Source: Desulfovibrio sp. (GTDB lineage: Bacteria; Desulfobacterota; Desulfovibrionia; Desulfovibrionales; Desulfovibrionaceae). From it: a stretch of 34,065 bases of DNA. Below the pieces are notes generated by a model that was not told the origin of the DNA, did no database searches, and was given only the letters and a program-made list of their open reading frames with translations. Position 1 is the stretch's first letter. Every line of letters starts with the position of its first letter. The DNA lies in contig JAISMY010000011.1 in NCBI GenBank assembly GCA_031276485.1, positions 1 through 34,065 on the forward strand. The letters run 5' to 3'. The position numbers were made by a program, and so were the translations under genes. Of the stretch, positions 16,090 through 25,289 are shown one piece after another.

Positions 16090-16737
16090 ATGGGTCAGAA
16101 AGTCAATCCCTTCGGTTTCAGGCTCGGTTACAACAAGAACTGGCAGTCCCGCTGGTACAGCAAAAAGGAATACCCGGCCTATGTGCTGGAAGACCACAAG
16201 ATCCGCGGGTATGTGAAAAAGCTTCTGTACGCTTCGGGGCTGGCGCGCATAGAAATAGAGCGGCCCGGCGACAAGGCGCGGCTTATCCTCTCCACGGCGC
16301 GCCCCGGAATCGTGATCGGGCGCAAGGGCGTGGAAATAGAAAAGCTGCGCGTGGATTTGCGCAAACGCTTCGGACGCGACTTCACCATAGAAGTGAATGA
16401 AATCCGCCGCCCGGAAATAGAGGCCCAGCTTGTGGCCGAGGGCGTGGCTCAACAGCTTGAGCGCCGCGTGGCCTTCCGGCGCGCCATGAAGCGCACTGTT
16501 TCCATGGCCCGCAAATTCGGAGCCGAAGGCATCAAAATCGGCTGCGCAGGCCGGCTGGCCGGCGCGGAAATCGCCCGCAGCGAGTGGTATCGCGACGGGC
16601 GTGTGCCCCTGCAAACGCTGCGGGCGGACATTGATTACGGGTATGCCGAGGCCAAAACCACCTACGGCGTTATCGGCGTCAAGGTCTGGGTTTTCAAGGG
16701 GGAAATTCTGGACCACGAGGTATTCGGCAATGCTTAG
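16090..16737 (+). CDS. rpsC: 30S ribosomal protein S3
   Basis: uS3, 215 residues, part of the mRNA entry channel and its helicase activity. The N-terminal [17 protein letters not shown], the KH domain with GXXG-type [11 protein letters not shown], and the C-terminal domain ([32 protein letters not shown]) are all present. ATG at 16090 follows AGGAA; the longer open frame starting in rplV is a shadow. Its last eight bases overlap the start of rplP, so the pair is probably coupled. Confidence 0.97.
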   Translation: MGQKVNPFGFRLGYNKNWQSRWYSKKEYPAYVLEDHKIRGYVKKLLYASGLARIEIERPGDKARLILSTARPGIVIGRKGVEIEKLRVDLRKRFGRDFTIEVNEIRRPEIEAQLVAEGVAQQLERRVAFRRAMKRTVSMARKFGAEGIKIGCAGRLAGAEIARSEWYRDGRVPLQTLRADIDYGYAEAKTTYGVIGVKVWVFKGEILDHEVFGNA

Positions 16738-17146
16738 TCCAAAAAGAACCAAATTTCGCAAGCTGCAGAAAGGCCGTCTCAAGGGCCCCGCCACGCGCGG
16801 GGCTGATGTGGCCTTCGGGGACGTCGGCCTGAAAGCCCTGGAACACGGCAAGCTGACCGGCCAGCAGATAGAGGCCGCGCGTATCGCCATGATGCGCCAC
16901 ATCCGGCGCGGCGGCAAAGTCTGGATCCGCGTTTTCCCGGACCGCTCCTACACCTCCAAGCCGCTTGAAGTGCGCATGGGCAAGGGCAAGGGCGCTCCGG
17001 CGGGCTGGTACGCGGCCGTGAAGCCCGGACGCATCCTTTACGAATTGAAGGGCGTTTCCCTTGAACTGGCGCGCGAAGCGCTGACCCGCGCGGCGCACAA
17101 GCTGCCCGTCAAGACGCGCATCGTCACCAGGGAGGACTTCGCATGA
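16730..17146 (+). CDS. rplP: 50S ribosomal protein L16
   Basis: uL16, 138 residues, near the A- and P-site tRNA elbows. [19 protein letters not shown] is the standard N-terminus, followed by [38 protein letters not shown], and [20 protein letters not shown], the loop holding the arginine that is hydroxylated in some bacteria. ATG 16730 overlaps rpsC by eight bases and its TGA overlaps the rpmC ATG by four (ATGA). Confidence 0.97.
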   Translation: MLSPKRTKFRKLQKGRLKGPATRGADVAFGDVGLKALEHGKLTGQQIEAARIAMMRHIRRGGKVWIRVFPDRSYTSKPLEVRMGKGKGAPAGWYAAVKPGRILYELKGVSLELAREALTRAAHKLPVKTRIVTREDFA

Positions 17147-17496
17147 GCAGAGCGCCGCGCAAGTGCAAAAAACGCGAGGCCTGGCGCGCCGCGAACAAAG
17201 CGCGCGGCCCTGCGCGCAGCCCCGGCAGAGGGCGCGCCGCCGCGCGTGAAGCGGGGCGCTGCAACCTCCGTCTCGACCTTGCCCGCAAAAAAGTCGCCGG
17301 GCGCGCCGTGCGCGAATTTGAAAACCTGAGCGACGGGGAACTGCAGACACGGCTGAGCGACGCGCGCAAGGAACTGTTCCGCCTGCGCTTCCGCAGGGCA
17401 ACGGGGCAACTGGAAGATACCGCGCAGCCGGGCCGGCTGCGCAGGCGCATTGCCCGCATCTTGACGCTCATCAGGCAAAAGGAAACGGTGTCGTAA
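17143..17496 (+). CDS. rpmC: 50S ribosomal protein L29 with a long basic N-terminal extension
   Basis: uL29 binds near the tunnel exit beside L23. The family core is residues about 57-114 ([20 protein letters not shown], then [16 protein letters not shown]). Bacterial L29 is usually 60-70 residues; this frame gives 117 because of a 55-residue extension with about 13 Arg and 6 Lys against 3 acidic residues. ATG 17143 has an excellent AGGGAGGA (17129-17136) six bases upstream and overlaps the rplP stop, so the start is well supported. The alternative is GTG at 17308, which would give a normal 62-residue protein but has no visible ribosome-binding site and would leave a 161-base gap. The stop is one base before rpsQ. 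Confidence 0.85.
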   Translation: MSRAPRKCKKREAWRAANKARGPARSPGRGRAAAREAGRCNLRLDLARKKVAGRAVREFENLSDGELQTRLSDARKELFRLRFRRATGQLEDTAQPGRLRRRIARILTLIRQKETVS

Positions 17497-17497
17497 G

Positions 17498-17764
17498 ATG
17501 AATGTCCATCTCGAACACAAAAAGGGCCGCTCCCTGGTGGGCACGGTGGTCAGCAACAAAAACGACAAAACCATCGTCGTCCGCGTCGAGACGCTGGTCC
17601 GCCACCCTTTGCTGAAAAAATTCATACGCCGGCACAAAAAGTTCACGGCGCACGACCCCGACAATACCTGCGGCATGGGGGACAAAGTGAAAATCATCGA
17701 ATTTCGCCCCCTGTCCCGCAACAAGCGCTGGCACCTCGTTTCCGTTCTGGAAAAGGCCGAATAA
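17498..17764 (+). CDS. rpsQ: 30S ribosomal protein S17
   Basis: uS17, 88 residues, an OB-fold primary binder of 16S rRNA in the 30S body. Family motifs: [61 protein letters not shown]-type segment and [13 protein letters not shown]. Begins one base after rpmC. A 60-base gap to rplN follows, opening with a CTTCG/CGAAG hairpin and ending with a good AAGGAG site. Confidence 0.97.
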   Translation: MNVHLEHKKGRSLVGTVVSNKNDKTIVVRVETLVRHPLLKKFIRRHKKFTAHDPDNTCGMGDKVKIIEFRPLSRNKRWHLVSVLEKAE

Positions 17765-17824
17765 CTTCGCGCGAAGAGCGCGGAGGCGGCTGCGGCGGTG
17801 CGCCGGCATTAAGGAGTCCCGTAC

Positions 17825-18193
17825 ATGATACAGGTTGAATCTTCTCTGGAAGTCGCCGACAATTCCGGCGCGAAAAGCGTTGCCTGCATCAAGGTGCTGG
17901 GCGGCTCCAAACGCCGCTACGCATCGGTCGGGGACATCATCGTGGTTTCGGTCAAGGATGCCATGCCGCACAGCAAGGTGAAGAAAGGGGAAGTCATGCA
18001 GGCTGTGGTGGTACGCACCGCCAAGGAACTGCGCCGCATGGACGGTTCCTACATCAAGTTCGACACCAACGCCGCCGTATTGCTGACCAAGCAGGGCGAA
18101 CCCATAGGTACGCGCATCTTCGGACCCGTGGCCCGTGAACTGCGCGCCAAAAATTTTATGAAAATCGTCTCCCTGGCCCCCGAGGTGTTGTAG
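17825..18193 (+). CDS. rplN: 50S ribosomal protein L14
   Basis: uL14, 122 residues, exactly the usual bacterial length; forms intersubunit bridges with 16S rRNA and is the docking site of the silencing factor RsfS. Sequence is standard: [71 protein letters not shown] 17825 has AAGGAG upstream. Ten bases separate it from rplX. Confidence 0.98.
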   Translation: MIQVESSLEVADNSGAKSVACIKVLGGSKRRYASVGDIIVVSVKDAMPHSKVKKGEVMQAVVVRTAKELRRMDGSYIKFDTNAAVLLTKQGEPIGTRIFGPVARELRAKNFMKIVSLAPEVL

Positions 18194-18203
18194 GAGCGCC
18201 GCC

Positions 18204-18566
18204 ATGAAACAATTCCGCATTCATACGGACGATGTGGTGCAGGTCGTCGCCGGCAGGGACAAAGGCAAAGTCGGCCGCGTCCTCAAGGTATTGCACAAAA
18301 AAGACCGCGTTCTGGTGGAAAAGGTGAATATCGCCGTGCGGCACATCAAGCCGAACCCTCAGATTCAGCAGCCCGGCGGCCGCATTGAGAAGGAAATGCC
18401 CCTGCACGTATCTAATGTCATGCTCCGCTGCCCGGTCTGCAACAACCCTACGCGCGTGGGTTACCGCTACCTGGAAGAGACGAAGGACGGCAAAAGCGAA
18501 CGCAGGCGGGTGCGCTTTTGCAAAAAATGCAACGAAATACTGGCTCAGGGTGGTAAGAAGAAATGA
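18204..18566 (+). CDS. rplX: 50S ribosomal protein L24 with a C-terminal zinc-ribbon-like motif
   Basis: uL24, 120 residues, an assembly initiator that contacts 23S rRNA near the tunnel exit. The KOW motif is [38 protein letters not shown] follows. The C-terminal part has two CxxC pairs (CPVC and CKKC) spaced as in a zinc ribbon, more elaborate than in enterobacterial L24, though cysteine-bearing L24 occurs in other bacteria. Its stop overlaps the rplE start as ATGA. Confidence 0.96.
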   Translation: MKQFRIHTDDVVQVVAGRDKGKVGRVLKVLHKKDRVLVEKVNIAVRHIKPNPQIQQPGGRIEKEMPLHVSNVMLRCPVCNNPTRVGYRYLEETKDGKSERRRVRFCKKCNEILAQGGKKK

Positions 18567-19102
18567 CGCGCCTTGAAAAAGAATACCGCGAGAGGGTAGC
18601 GCCTGGACTGCAGAAGGAATTCGGCTACAAGAGCGTGATGCAGATCCCGGGCATAGAGAAGGTTGCCCTGAACATAGGCCTGGGCGCCGCTTCCCAGAAC
18701 AACAAGCTGATGGAAGAAGCGGTGACCGAACTCACGGCCATAGCCGGGCAGAAAGCCATCGTCACGCGCGCCCGCAAATCCATAGCCGCCTTCAAACTGC
18801 GCGAAGGCATGCCCATCGGCTGCCGGGTCACCCTGCGCGGGCCCAGGATGTGGGATTTTCTCGATAAACTGCTCAATTTCGCCCTGCCCCGCGTGCGCGA
18901 CTTCCGGGGCATTCCGGACAAGGGCTTCGACGGCCGCGGCAACTTTACCCTGGGCATCAGGGAACACACCATTTTTCCGGAGCTGGAGATAGACCGCGTG
19001 GACAACCCCAAGGGGATGAACATCACCATTGTCACCACGGCGGCTTCAGATAAAGAAGGCAAGCAGCTTCTCGAACAACTGGGGATGCCTTTCAGAAAAT
19101 GA
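18563..19102 (+). CDS. rplE: 50S ribosomal protein L5
   Basis: uL5, 179 residues, binds 5S rRNA and the P-site tRNA region of the central protuberance. Motifs: [24 protein letters not shown]-type KVALNIGLG, the [16 protein letters not shown] loop, and [22 protein letters not shown] 18563 overlaps rplX by four bases. A 60-base gap follows before rpsN. Nothing unusual. Confidence 0.97.
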   Translation: MTRLEKEYRERVAPGLQKEFGYKSVMQIPGIEKVALNIGLGAASQNNKLMEEAVTELTAIAGQKAIVTRARKSIAAFKLREGMPIGCRVTLRGPRMWDFLDKLLNFALPRVRDFRGIPDKGFDGRGNFTLGIREHTIFPELEIDRVDNPKGMNITIVTTAASDKEGKQLLEQLGMPFRK

Positions 19103-19162
19103 ACCGTCTTAAACTCGCCCGGATGCGCTTTTGCCGTGAAAATCGTATAAGGAGAACCTGCC

Positions 19163-19348
19163 TTGTCCCGTACATCCCTTGAAGTGAAAGCCGCGCGCAA
19201 GCCCAAGTTCAGTTCCCGCGGCTACAACAGGTGCCCGATTTGCGGCCGGCCGCGCGCGTACATGCGCAAATTCGGGCTTTGCCGCATTTGTTTCAGAAAT
19301 ATGTCGTTGCGCGGCGAGCTTCCCGGCGTGCGCAAATCAAGCTGGTAA
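19163..19348 (+). CDS. rpsN: 30S ribosomal protein S14, zinc-binding (type Z)
   Basis: uS14 of the short zinc-containing type, 61 residues. Two CxxC pairs (CPIC and CRIC, about residues 24-27 and 40-43) flank [11 protein letters not shown] and form the zinc knuckle; the C-terminus [10 protein letters not shown] is standard. The start is TTG at 19163, decided by AAGGAG at 19149-19154 and by alignment to the short S14 family; no suitable ATG is present. Lies 24 bases before rpsH. Confidence 0.95.
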   Translation: MSRTSLEVKAARKPKFSSRGYNRCPICGRPRAYMRKFGLCRICFRNMSLRGELPGVRKSSW

Positions 19349-19372
19349 GCGGATGTTCTCAAGGAGTGCTGC

Positions 19373-19753
19373 ATGTTGACCGATCCCATTGCCGATATGC
19401 TGACGCGTATCCGCAACGCGCACCTGGCCCTGCACAAGGAAGTGCGTGTGCCGAACTCAAAGATGAAAAGTGCCCTTGCCGGCATCCTGAAGCAGGAAGG
19501 TTACGTCGATGAAGTCCGTGAGGAAGGCGGAAACATCGTCATAGCCCTCAAGCATTACGGGGGCAAGCCGGCCATCCGCGGCCTCAAACGGATAAGCAAG
19601 CCGGGCCGGCGCGTTTATGTCGGGTCCTCCGGGATTCCCAGGGTGCAGAACGGCCTCGGCATCTGCATCGTATCCACCTCGAAGGGAGTGCTTGACGGAG
19701 CAAGCGCCGCCGAACGGCGTGTCGGGGGCGAACTTTTGTGCGAAATATGGTAG
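19373..19753 (+). CDS. rpsH: 30S ribosomal protein S8
   Basis: uS8, 126 residues, a primary 16S rRNA binder; in Escherichia coli it also represses the spc operon by binding near rplE. Motifs: MLTDPIADMLTRIRNAHLA, VPNSKMKSALAGILKQEGY, RISKPGRRVYVGSSGIPRV, and the C-terminal GLGICIVSTSKGVLDG...GGELLCEIW. ATG 19373 with AAGGAG upstream. Ten bases before rplF. Confidence 0.97.
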   Translation: MLTDPIADMLTRIRNAHLALHKEVRVPNSKMKSALAGILKQEGYVDEVREEGGNIVIALKHYGGKPAIRGLKRISKPGRRVYVGSSGIPRVQNGLGICIVSTSKGVLDGASAAERRVGGELLCEIW

Positions 19754-19763
19754 GGATGCGAAT

Positions 19764-20303
19764 ATGTCGAGAATAGGAAAAATACCGGTTCCCCTGCCCA
19801 AAGGCGTGGAAGCCGCGCCGCAGGACGGCATCATCCGGGTCAAGGGTCCGAAAGGCAGCCTGGAAACCCCGCTGGACGAATATCTGAACTATGAATTCAG
19901 GGACGGCGAGGTGCTGATAACGCGCAAGGACGATTCACGTACGGCGCGCGCCCGGCACGGCCTGCGCCGCACCCTGCTCGCGAACTGCGTCGAAGGCGTG
20001 GACAAGGGGTTTTCCAAAACCCTGGAGGTCATCGGCGTGGGCTACAGGGTGGCGGTCAAGGGGCGGACGGTGGAACTGGCCCTGGGCTTTTCCCACCCCG
20101 TGCCGGTGGACCTGCCGCAGGGCATTGAGGCCAAGGCCGAAGGGCAGAAACTCACGCTTTACGGCATCGACAAGGAACAGGTCGGCGAACTTGCGGCGCG
20201 CATCCGGCGCCTGCGAAAGCCTGAACCGTACAAAGGCAAAGGCATCCGTTACGAGAACGAGGTGGTCCGCCGCAAGGTCGGAAAGTCCGGCAGCAAGAAA
20301 TAG
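19764..20303 (+). CDS. rplF: 50S ribosomal protein L6
   Basis: uL6, 179 residues, near the sarcin-ricin loop where translation factors bind. [16 protein letters not shown] opens the protein; the two duplicated alpha/beta domains are seen, with [23 protein letters not shown] in the second and the C-terminal [24 protein letters not shown] 19764 with AGGGA upstream is chosen; the open frame back to 19617 overlaps rpsH and is a shadow. Confidence 0.97.
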   Translation: MSRIGKIPVPLPKGVEAAPQDGIIRVKGPKGSLETPLDEYLNYEFRDGEVLITRKDDSRTARARHGLRRTLLANCVEGVDKGFSKTLEVIGVGYRVAVKGRTVELALGFSHPVPVDLPQGIEAKAEGQKLTLYGIDKEQVGELAARIRRLRKPEPYKGKGIRYENEVVRRKVGKSGSKK

Positions 20304-20315
20304 GCTGGTGAGCAA

Positions 20316-20681
20316 ATGACTGTTGTTTCCAAAGAAACGGCGCGCAGAAAGCGCAAGGTGCGCATCCGCAAAAAAATTTCCGGAACGGCCGAGCGTCCGC
20401 GTCTTGTCGTTTTCCGCTCCAATCTCCATATCTACGCCCAGCTTGTGGACGACGGGCCGGGCAGGACGCTGGTCGCGGCGTCTACGCTGACCCTGCGCCG
20501 GAACGGCGTTGAGGACGCCCGCTGTACGCGGGCCGGAGGCGAACTGGTGGGCAGGGAGATTGCCCGCCTGGCCGGAGAAAAGAGTATTGCGCGGGTCATC
20601 TTCGACCGCAACGGTTACCTGTATCACGGGCGCATCAAGGCCGTGGCCGACGGCGCGCGCGCCGCCGGCCTGGAATTTTAA
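20316..20681 (+). CDS. rplR: 50S ribosomal protein L18
   Basis: uL18, 121 residues, binds 5S rRNA with L5. Basic N-terminus ([18 protein letters not shown]), then [21 protein letters not shown], and the C-terminal [22 protein letters not shown] followed by AAGLEF. ATG 20316, 12 bases after rplF and 16 before rpsE. No anomalies. Confidence 0.97.
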   Translation: MTVVSKETARRKRKVRIRKKISGTAERPRLVVFRSNLHIYAQLVDDGPGRTLVAASTLTLRRNGVEDARCTRAGGELVGREIARLAGEKSIARVIFDRNGYLYHGRIKAVADGARAAGLEF

Positions 20682-20697
20682 TCCGGTAAGGCAGCAC

Positions 20698-21189
20698 ATG
20701 GAACAGAACGAAGGCGTAGTGGTCGAGAAGGTTGTTTCTCTCAACCGCGTTGCGAAGGTGGTCAAGGGCGGGCGCAGATTTTCCTTCTCCGCCCTGGTGG
20801 TGGTCGGCGACGGCAAAGGCGCAGTCGGCTTCGGTCTTGGCAAGGCCCAGGAAGTGCCGGAAGCGCTGCGCAAGGCCACTGAGCGGGCCAAAAAATCCAT
20901 GATCCGGGTACCCCTTGTCGAAGGCACCCTGCCCTATGAAGTCCTCGGCGCCTACGGGGCCGGCCGGGTGCTGCTCAAACCCGCCTCGCGCGGCACGGGT
21001 ATTATTGCGGGCGGGGCGGTACGCGCCGTGATGGAGGCCGTCGGCGTTTCCGACGTGCTGTCCAAGGCCATAGGCACCAACAACCCGCACAATGTGCTGC
21101 GGGCCACGGTGCAGGGACTGGCTTCCCTGCGCGGCGCCGGCGACGTCGGCGAAATGCGCGGGAAACAACTCATTACCCCGCGCAAGTAG
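20698..21189 (+). CDS. rpsE: 30S ribosomal protein S5
   Basis: uS5, 163 residues, at the mRNA entry channel and important for decoding accuracy. Contains the N-terminal double-stranded RNA-binding-like domain ([40 protein letters not shown]), [18 protein letters not shown], and the [17 protein letters not shown] motif. ATG 20698 after GGTAAGG is used; the frame opening at 20509 overlaps rplR. Nine bases before rpmD. Confidence 0.97.
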   Translation: MEQNEGVVVEKVVSLNRVAKVVKGGRRFSFSALVVVGDGKGAVGFGLGKAQEVPEALRKATERAKKSMIRVPLVEGTLPYEVLGAYGAGRVLLKPASRGTGIIAGGAVRAVMEAVGVSDVLSKAIGTNNPHNVLRATVQGLASLRGAGDVGEMRGKQLITPRK

Positions 21190-21198
21190 GTGTTCGCC

Positions 21199-21369
21199 GT
21201 GCTCAAGGTCAGACTCATCCGCAGCGCTATCCGCGGTACGCCCAAGCAGCGTAAAATACTGGCCGCCCTCGGGTTGCGCCGCATGTACCAGGAAAAGGAA
21301 CTCAAGGATGATGCCTCCGCACGCGGCATGATAGCAATGGTGCGGCATATGCTCAAGGTGGTGGAATAA
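21199..21369 (+). CDS. rpmD: 50S ribosomal protein L30
   Basis: uL30, 56 residues, typical of the short bacterial form. Begins at GTG 21199 with the sequence (M)[19 protein letters not shown], then [13 protein letters not shown] and the C-terminal [22 protein letters not shown] element partly formed by the rpsE stop precedes it. Its TAA shares one base with the ATG of rplO (TAATG). Small size and GTG start make it easy to miss, but its position between rpsE and rplO and sequence are decisive. Confidence 0.95.
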   Translation: MLKVRLIRSAIRGTPKQRKILAALGLRRMYQEKELKDDASARGMIAMVRHMLKVVE

Positions 21370-21878
21370 TGGACCTCCATGATCTGTACCCCTTTCCTGA
21401 GGAACGCAAGGCGCGCAAGCGGGTCGGGCGCGGTTCCGGCTCCGGCTGGGGTTGCACGTCGGGCAAGGGCAACAAGGGCCAGAACGCGCGCTCCGGCGGC
21501 GGGGTGCGGCCCGGTTTTGAAGGCGGGCAGATGCCGCTGCAACGCAGGCTGCCCAAGCGCGGCTTCAAGAATCATCCGTTCCGCAACCGCTACAGCGTGG
21601 TCAACCTGGCGCTCCTGGCCGCGCGCTTTGCAGGCGCAACGGCAATAAGTCTGGAAGACATCTATGCGCGCGGTCTGGCGGACGCCGGCAGCCCGGTCAA
21701 GGTGCTGGGCGACGGAGAACTTTCCGCGCCCCTGAACATTGAAGCGCACACCTTCAGCGCCTCGGCCCTGCGAAAGATTGATGCCGCGGGCGGAGTCGCA
21801 AGGGCGCTGGAGGAGAAAACGGAACGCAAGCCCGGCTTCAACAAATTCAAAGCCGCTTGCGCCGGGGCCGAAGGCTAG
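21369..21878 (+). CDS. rplO: 50S ribosomal protein L15
   Basis: uL15, 169 residues, a long extended protein that binds 23S rRNA late in assembly. [22 protein letters not shown] and the glycine-rich [21 protein letters not shown] are the typical N-terminus; [19 protein letters not shown] and the C-terminal globular domain follow, ending with an Ala/Lys-rich tail that is slightly longer than usual. ATG 21369 overlaps the rpmD stop by one base. secY starts three bases after its stop. Confidence 0.97.
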   Translation: MDLHDLYPFPEERKARKRVGRGSGSGWGCTSGKGNKGQNARSGGGVRPGFEGGQMPLQRRLPKRGFKNHPFRNRYSVVNLALLAARFAGATAISLEDIYARGLADAGSPVKVLGDGELSAPLNIEAHTFSASALRKIDAAGGVARALEEKTERKPGFNKFKAACAGAEG

Positions 21879-21881
21879 GCC

Positions 21882-23198
21882 GTGTCCGTCCGGGGCATTC
21901 AAAACATGGCGCACATGCCGGAGCTGTGGCGCAAGCTGGGCTGGACCTTCCTGCTCCTGCTCGCCTACCGCGTAGGCATTCACGTGCCCATGCCCGGAGT
22001 GAACACCGCAGCCATGGCCGCCTTTTTCGAGCAGGCGAGGGGCACGCTGTTCGGCGTGTTCGACATGTTTTCCGGCGGCGGTCTGCGCCATGTTTCCATC
22101 TTCACCCTCGGGGTCATGCCCTATATCTCGGCATCCATCATCATGCAGCTCATGCAGGTGCTGAGTCCCGACCTCAAGCGTATGGCCAAGGAGGAGGGGG
22201 CGGCGGGACGGAAAAAGATCACCCAGTACACGCGCTACGCCACCGTGCTGATCACCGTGATCCAGGGTCTCGGCCTGGCCTTTATGCTTGAAGGCATGCA
22301 AAGCCCGAACGGCGCGGCCATGGTGCCCGTCCCCGGTGCCGTGTTCCGCTTCGTGACCGTCATCACCGTGGCCGCGGGCACCGTTCTGCTCATGTGGATA
22401 GGCGAGCAGATGACGTCCAGAGGCATAGGCAACGGCATCTCGCTGATCATCTTCGCAGGCATCGTAGCCGGCATTCCCACGGCCCTGATCCAGACGTATT
22501 CGCTGGCCGGAGACGGCATCCCGTATATATTGCTGCCGATCGTCGGGGCGCTCATGCTCGCCGTCATGTTTGCCGTGGTTTTCGTGGAGCGCGCGCAGCG
22601 GCGCATTCCCGTGCATTACGCCAAGCGTCAGCAGGGCCGGCGCATGTACGGCGGTCAGAGTACGCATCTGCCTCTGCGCCTGAACACCGCCGGCGTGATC
22701 CCGCCCATCTTTGCCGGTTCCCTGCTCGTCTTCCCGGCCACCATCGCCGATCTGTCGCAGAACCCCATACTCCGGAATTTTTCCGGCTGGTTCTCGCCCT
22801 CGACGGTGTTGTACAATGTCCTGTATGTCGGGTTGATTATCTTTTTCTGCTATTTCTACACGGCGATTATTTTTGACCCCAAGGATATCGCGGAAAACCT
22901 TAAAAAACAGGGCGGCTTCGTCCCCGGCATCCGGCCCGGCGACAAAACCAGGGAGTACATCGACGGCGTATTGACGCGCATAACCTTGTGGGGCGCCCTG
23001 TACATCAGCCTCGTCTGCCTGCTGCCGCAGTTTTTGATGCAGTACCTGAACCTGCCCTTTTATTTCGGGGGCACCAGCGTACTCATCGTCGTCGGAGTGG
23101 CCATGGACTTTATGAGCCAGGTCAATTCGTACATGATTTCACGTCAATATGAAGGTCTGCTGGGCAAGGCCAAGATCAAGGGCCGGTATGGTCAGTGA
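21882..23198 (+). CDS. secY: Protein translocase subunit SecY
   Basis: The channel-forming core of the Sec translocon in the inner membrane; 438 residues with about ten hydrophobic segments. Family motifs: [18 protein letters not shown] (TM1), the plug region [21 protein letters not shown]-type stretch, [32 protein letters not shown] and the cytosolic loop [26 protein letters not shown] 21882 is chosen because it keeps the conserved N-terminal helix; ATG at 21906 is an alternative. It is three bases after rplO and its TGA overlaps the GTG of map. Confidence 0.97.
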   Translation: MSVRGIQNMAHMPELWRKLGWTFLLLLAYRVGIHVPMPGVNTAAMAAFFEQARGTLFGVFDMFSGGGLRHVSIFTLGVMPYISASIIMQLMQVLSPDLKRMAKEEGAAGRKKITQYTRYATVLITVIQGLGLAFMLEGMQSPNGAAMVPVPGAVFRFVTVITVAAGTVLLMWIGEQMTSRGIGNGISLIIFAGIVAGIPTALIQTYSLAGDGIPYILLPIVGALMLAVMFAVVFVERAQRRIPVHYAKRQQGRRMYGGQSTHLPLRLNTAGVIPPIFAGSLLVFPATIADLSQNPILRNFSGWFSPSTVLYNVLYVGLIIFFCYFYTAIIFDPKDIAENLKKQGGFVPGIRPGDKTREYIDGVLTRITLWGALYISLVCLLPQFLMQYLNLPFYFGGTSVLIVVGVAMDFMSQVNSYMISRQYEGLLGKAKIKGRYGQ

Positions 23199-23968
23199 AG
23201 AAGTTTCGCGGGATTTTTCTCAAGAATGACAATGAAATCGCCGTGATGCGCGAAGCGAACCGTATCGGGCGGAGCATACTGGATGCCGTATGCGCTGCCG
23301 TCAAGCCCGGCGTGTCCACCATGCGCTTTGAGGAAATAGCGCAGGATATGTGCCGGACCTGGAAAGTGCGTCCCGCCTTTCAGGGATATTGCGGGTATCC
23401 CTTTGCCCTGTGTTGTTCGGTCAATGAGGTCGTGGTACACGGTTTTCCCTCCCTGACGCGCAAACTTGCCGACGGGGATCTGATAAGCATTGATTTTGGG
23501 GTGGTTTTCGAGGATTTTTTCAGCGACTGCGCGCGGACGATCGGGGTCGGCGAGGTGTCCGGGGATATCGCGCGGCTGATCCGGGTTACGGAAGAATGCC
23601 TGGCGGCAGGCGTTGCCGAGGCCAAACCGGGCAATACGTTGCGCGACATCTGCGCGGCCGTGCAGAAACACGCTGAAGGGCACGGCTATGCCGTGATCCG
23701 GCGTTTCGTGGGCCACGGCGTAGGCAGGAGCCTGCACGAAAAACCGGAAATACCCAATTTTACTTCGCCCCTTTCCCTGCCCCTGCCCCTGAAAGCGGGC
23801 ATGGTGCTGGCCATAGAGCCGATGCTGGCCATGGGCACCTGGGAAGTCGAGGTGTTGTCCGACAACTGGACAGCCGTGACCAAGGACCGCAAACCGGCGG
23901 CGCATTGCGAGCACAGTGTGGCCGTACTGCCGCACGGGCCGGAAATCCTGAGCCTGCCCGCCGCCTGA
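23195..23968 (+). CDS. map: Methionine aminopeptidase, type I
   Basis: Removes the initiator methionine from nascent proteins. 257 residues. Metal ligands are visible: the two aspartates in [19 protein letters not shown], His in [10 protein letters not shown], Glu in AIEPML and Glu in [10 protein letters not shown]. It begins at GTG 23195, overlapping the secY stop by four bases (GTGA), so translation is coupled. It lacks the N-terminal SH3-binding extension of some homologues. In many bacteria adk lies before and infA after it; both are missing here, as I remember for Desulfovibrio. The 164 bases after it carry a new promoter. Confidence 0.96.
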   Translation: MKKFRGIFLKNDNEIAVMREANRIGRSILDAVCAAVKPGVSTMRFEEIAQDMCRTWKVRPAFQGYCGYPFALCCSVNEVVVHGFPSLTRKLADGDLISIDFGVVFEDFFSDCARTIGVGEVSGDIARLIRVTEECLAAGVAEAKPGNTLRDICAAVQKHAEGHGYAVIRRFVGHGVGRSLHEKPEIPNFTSPLSLPLPLKAGMVLAIEPMLAMGTWEVEVLSDNWTAVTKDRKPAAHCEHSVAVLPHGPEILSLPAA

Positions 23969-24046
23969 AGCCGGTTGCATGGAATTTTGGACTATTGCCG
24001 CGCATGTTGCGGCATGCAAGTGCTTGCGGGGATACCCCGGATTCAC

Positions 24047-24075
24047 TTGACAAGCGGTCGCCGAAGGAGTATGAC
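24047..24075 (+). promoter_or_regulatory. Internal sigma70 promoter before rpmJ (alpha operon)
   Basis: TTGACA (24047-24052), a 17-base spacer and TATGAC (24070-24075), in the 164-base gap between map and rpmJ. It would give a leader of about 50 bases containing a 7-bp hairpin, CGGCGCC/GGCGCCG (24099-24117). This would let rpmJ-rpsM-rpsK-rpsD-rpoA-rplQ be made independently of the upstream cluster. Confidence 0.6.
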
Positions 24076-24098
24076 TTACGGTTCCGACCTGCGTCAAC

Positions 24099-24117
24099 CG
24101 GCGCCGCCGAGGCGCCG
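24099..24117 (+). promoter_or_regulatory. Hairpin in the rpmJ leader
   Basis: CGGCGCC, loop GCCGA, GGCGCCG: a 7-bp GC-only stem 15 bases upstream of the GTG of rpmJ and downstream of the predicted internal promoter. No T run follows, so it is not an obvious terminator; it could shape the ribosome-binding region (GGAG at 24123-24126). Confidence 0.45.
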
Positions 24118-24132
24118 ATACCGGAGTATGCC

Positions 24133-24246
24133 GTGAAAGTAAGGCCTTCAGTCAAGAAAATGTGCCCCAAGTGCAAGATAATCCGGCGTTGCGGCATATT
24201 GCGCGTCATTTGCGAAAACCCCAGGCACAAGCAGCGTCAGGGCTAG
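24133..24246 (+). CDS. rpmJ: 50S ribosomal protein L36, zinc-binding
   Basis: bL36, the smallest bacterial ribosomal protein, 37 residues. The sequence (M)[20 protein letters not shown] and the C-terminal [13 protein letters not shown] are unmistakable. Zinc ligands are C11, C14, C27 and H33. The start is GTG at 24133 with GGAG upstream; an ATG at 24128 is in another frame and stops after two codons. 19 bases before rpsM. Confidence 0.96.
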   Translation: MKVRPSVKKMCPKCKIIRRCGILRVICENPRHKQRQG

Positions 24247-24265
24247 GCGTTCGGGAGCACAGGAT

Positions 24266-24634
24266 ATGGCAAGAATCGCCGGAGTGGATTTGCCGCGCGG
24301 CAAGCGCGCCGATATAGCGCTCACCTATATTTACGGCATAGGACGGGCTTCCGCCTTGAAGATACTCGACCGCACCGGTGTGAACTGGGCGCGGGGCATC
24401 GACGATCTTTCAGCGGATGAAATCAACGAAATCCGCAAGGAGATCGAGCAGCACCACAAGGTGGAAGGCGATCTGCGCCGCGAGGTGGGGGCCGGCATCA
24501 AGCGCCTCATGGACATAGGCTGCTATCGCGGCCTGCGCCACAGAAAGGGCCTGCCCGCCAGAGGTCAGCGCACACATACCAACGCGCGCACCCGGAAGGG
24601 ACCGCGGCGTGGCGCCGCGCCGAAGAAAAAATAG
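24266..24634 (+). CDS. rpsM: 30S ribosomal protein S13
   Basis: uS13, 122 residues, in the 30S head where it forms bridges to L5 and touches the P-site t[36 protein letters not shown], the helix-hairpin region [22 protein letters not shown], and the tRNA-contacting tail [18 protein letters not shown] are present. The 88 bases that follow contain two hairpins, GCGGG/CCCGC (around 24647-24660) and GCAGGAT/ATCCTGC (around 24667-24683). Confidence 0.97.
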   Translation: MARIAGVDLPRGKRADIALTYIYGIGRASALKILDRTGVNWARGIDDLSADEINEIRKEIEQHHKVEGDLRREVGAGIKRLMDIGCYRGLRHRKGLPARGQRTHTNARTRKGPRRGAAPKKK

Positions 24635-24722
24635 CCGGCGCAGGGCGGGCATACCCGCTGCCGCCTTGCAGGATTTATCCTGCGCAGCAAAACTACACCA
24701 ACAGATACCCTGAGAGTCAGCC

Positions 24723-25112
24723 ATGGCCAAAGCCAGACGCGCCGTCAAAAAGAAAGAAAAGAAGAATGTGCCTGTGGGGCTGGCCCATATCCAGGCCTCC
24801 TTCAACAATACGATAATCACCTTCACCGACACCAGGGGCAACGCGGTATCCTGGGGCAGCGCCGGGCAGGCGGGATTCAAGGGGTCGCGCAAGTCCACGC
24901 CCTTCGCCGCGCAGGTCGCGGCCGAACAGGCGGCCCGCAAGGCTCAGGAGCACGGCATGCGCACCGTCGGCATCTATGTGCTCGGTCCGGGGTCGGGCCG
25001 CGAGTCGGCCATGCGCGCCGTCAACAACGCCGGGTTCAAAGTGGCGTTCATCAGGGACGTGACTCCCATACCCCACAACGGCTGTCGTCCGCCCAAACGC
25101 CGGCGCGTGTAA
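24723..25112 (+). CDS. rpsK: 30S ribosomal protein S11
   Basis: uS11, 129 residues, on the 30S platform beside the mRNA exit. Motifs: [47 protein letters not shown]-type [17 protein letters not shown], and the C-terminal [18 protein letters not shown]. This protein often carries an isoaspartate near the N-G of HNGC. ATG 24723. A 177-base gap follows before rpsD. Confidence 0.97.
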   Translation: MAKARRAVKKKEKKNVPVGLAHIQASFNNTIITFTDTRGNAVSWGSAGQAGFKGSRKSTPFAAQVAAEQAARKAQEHGMRTVGIYVLGPGSGRESAMRAVNNAGFKVAFIRDVTPIPHNGCRPPKRRRV

Positions 25113-25289
25113 TGTCGAATGCGCCGCTCCGGGGCCGTTGCGCGTGTACGGCAGGGGCGACGCGGGACATTTCGTCGCGTTGCCGCGCGTCGTATTCCGG
25201 AAGGCGCGGCCGGCCCGCGACGGAAGCGCAGGCCGCGCGCCCGCGCGCGCTCACCGTTGTTGCGCGCAAACAGAACAAGGAGGAAGACC
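25113..25289 (+). promoter_or_regulatory. Long rpsK-rpsD spacer, palindrome-rich
   Basis: 177 bases without a gene, the longest internal gap in the cluster, very GC-rich with many GCGCG and GGCCGGCC-type self-complementary stretches. It ends with a perfect AAGGAGG (25277-25283) for rpsD. The rpsD frame is open through it, but the sequence there is Arg/Ala-rich and unlike S4. It precedes the gene of S4, the autogenous repressor of the alpha operon in Escherichia coli. Confidence 0.4.

Noticed and set aside
23969-24132. Possible infA (IF-1) between map and rpmJ, where many bacteria carry it
   Set aside because: No frame of about 72 codons resembling IF-1 is present; the gap holds a promoter and hairpins.
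25119-25289. In-frame extension of rpsD by 57 codons
   Set aside because: The AAGGAGG site and the S4 N-terminus fix the start at TTG 25290; the extra part is Arg-rich and unlike S4.
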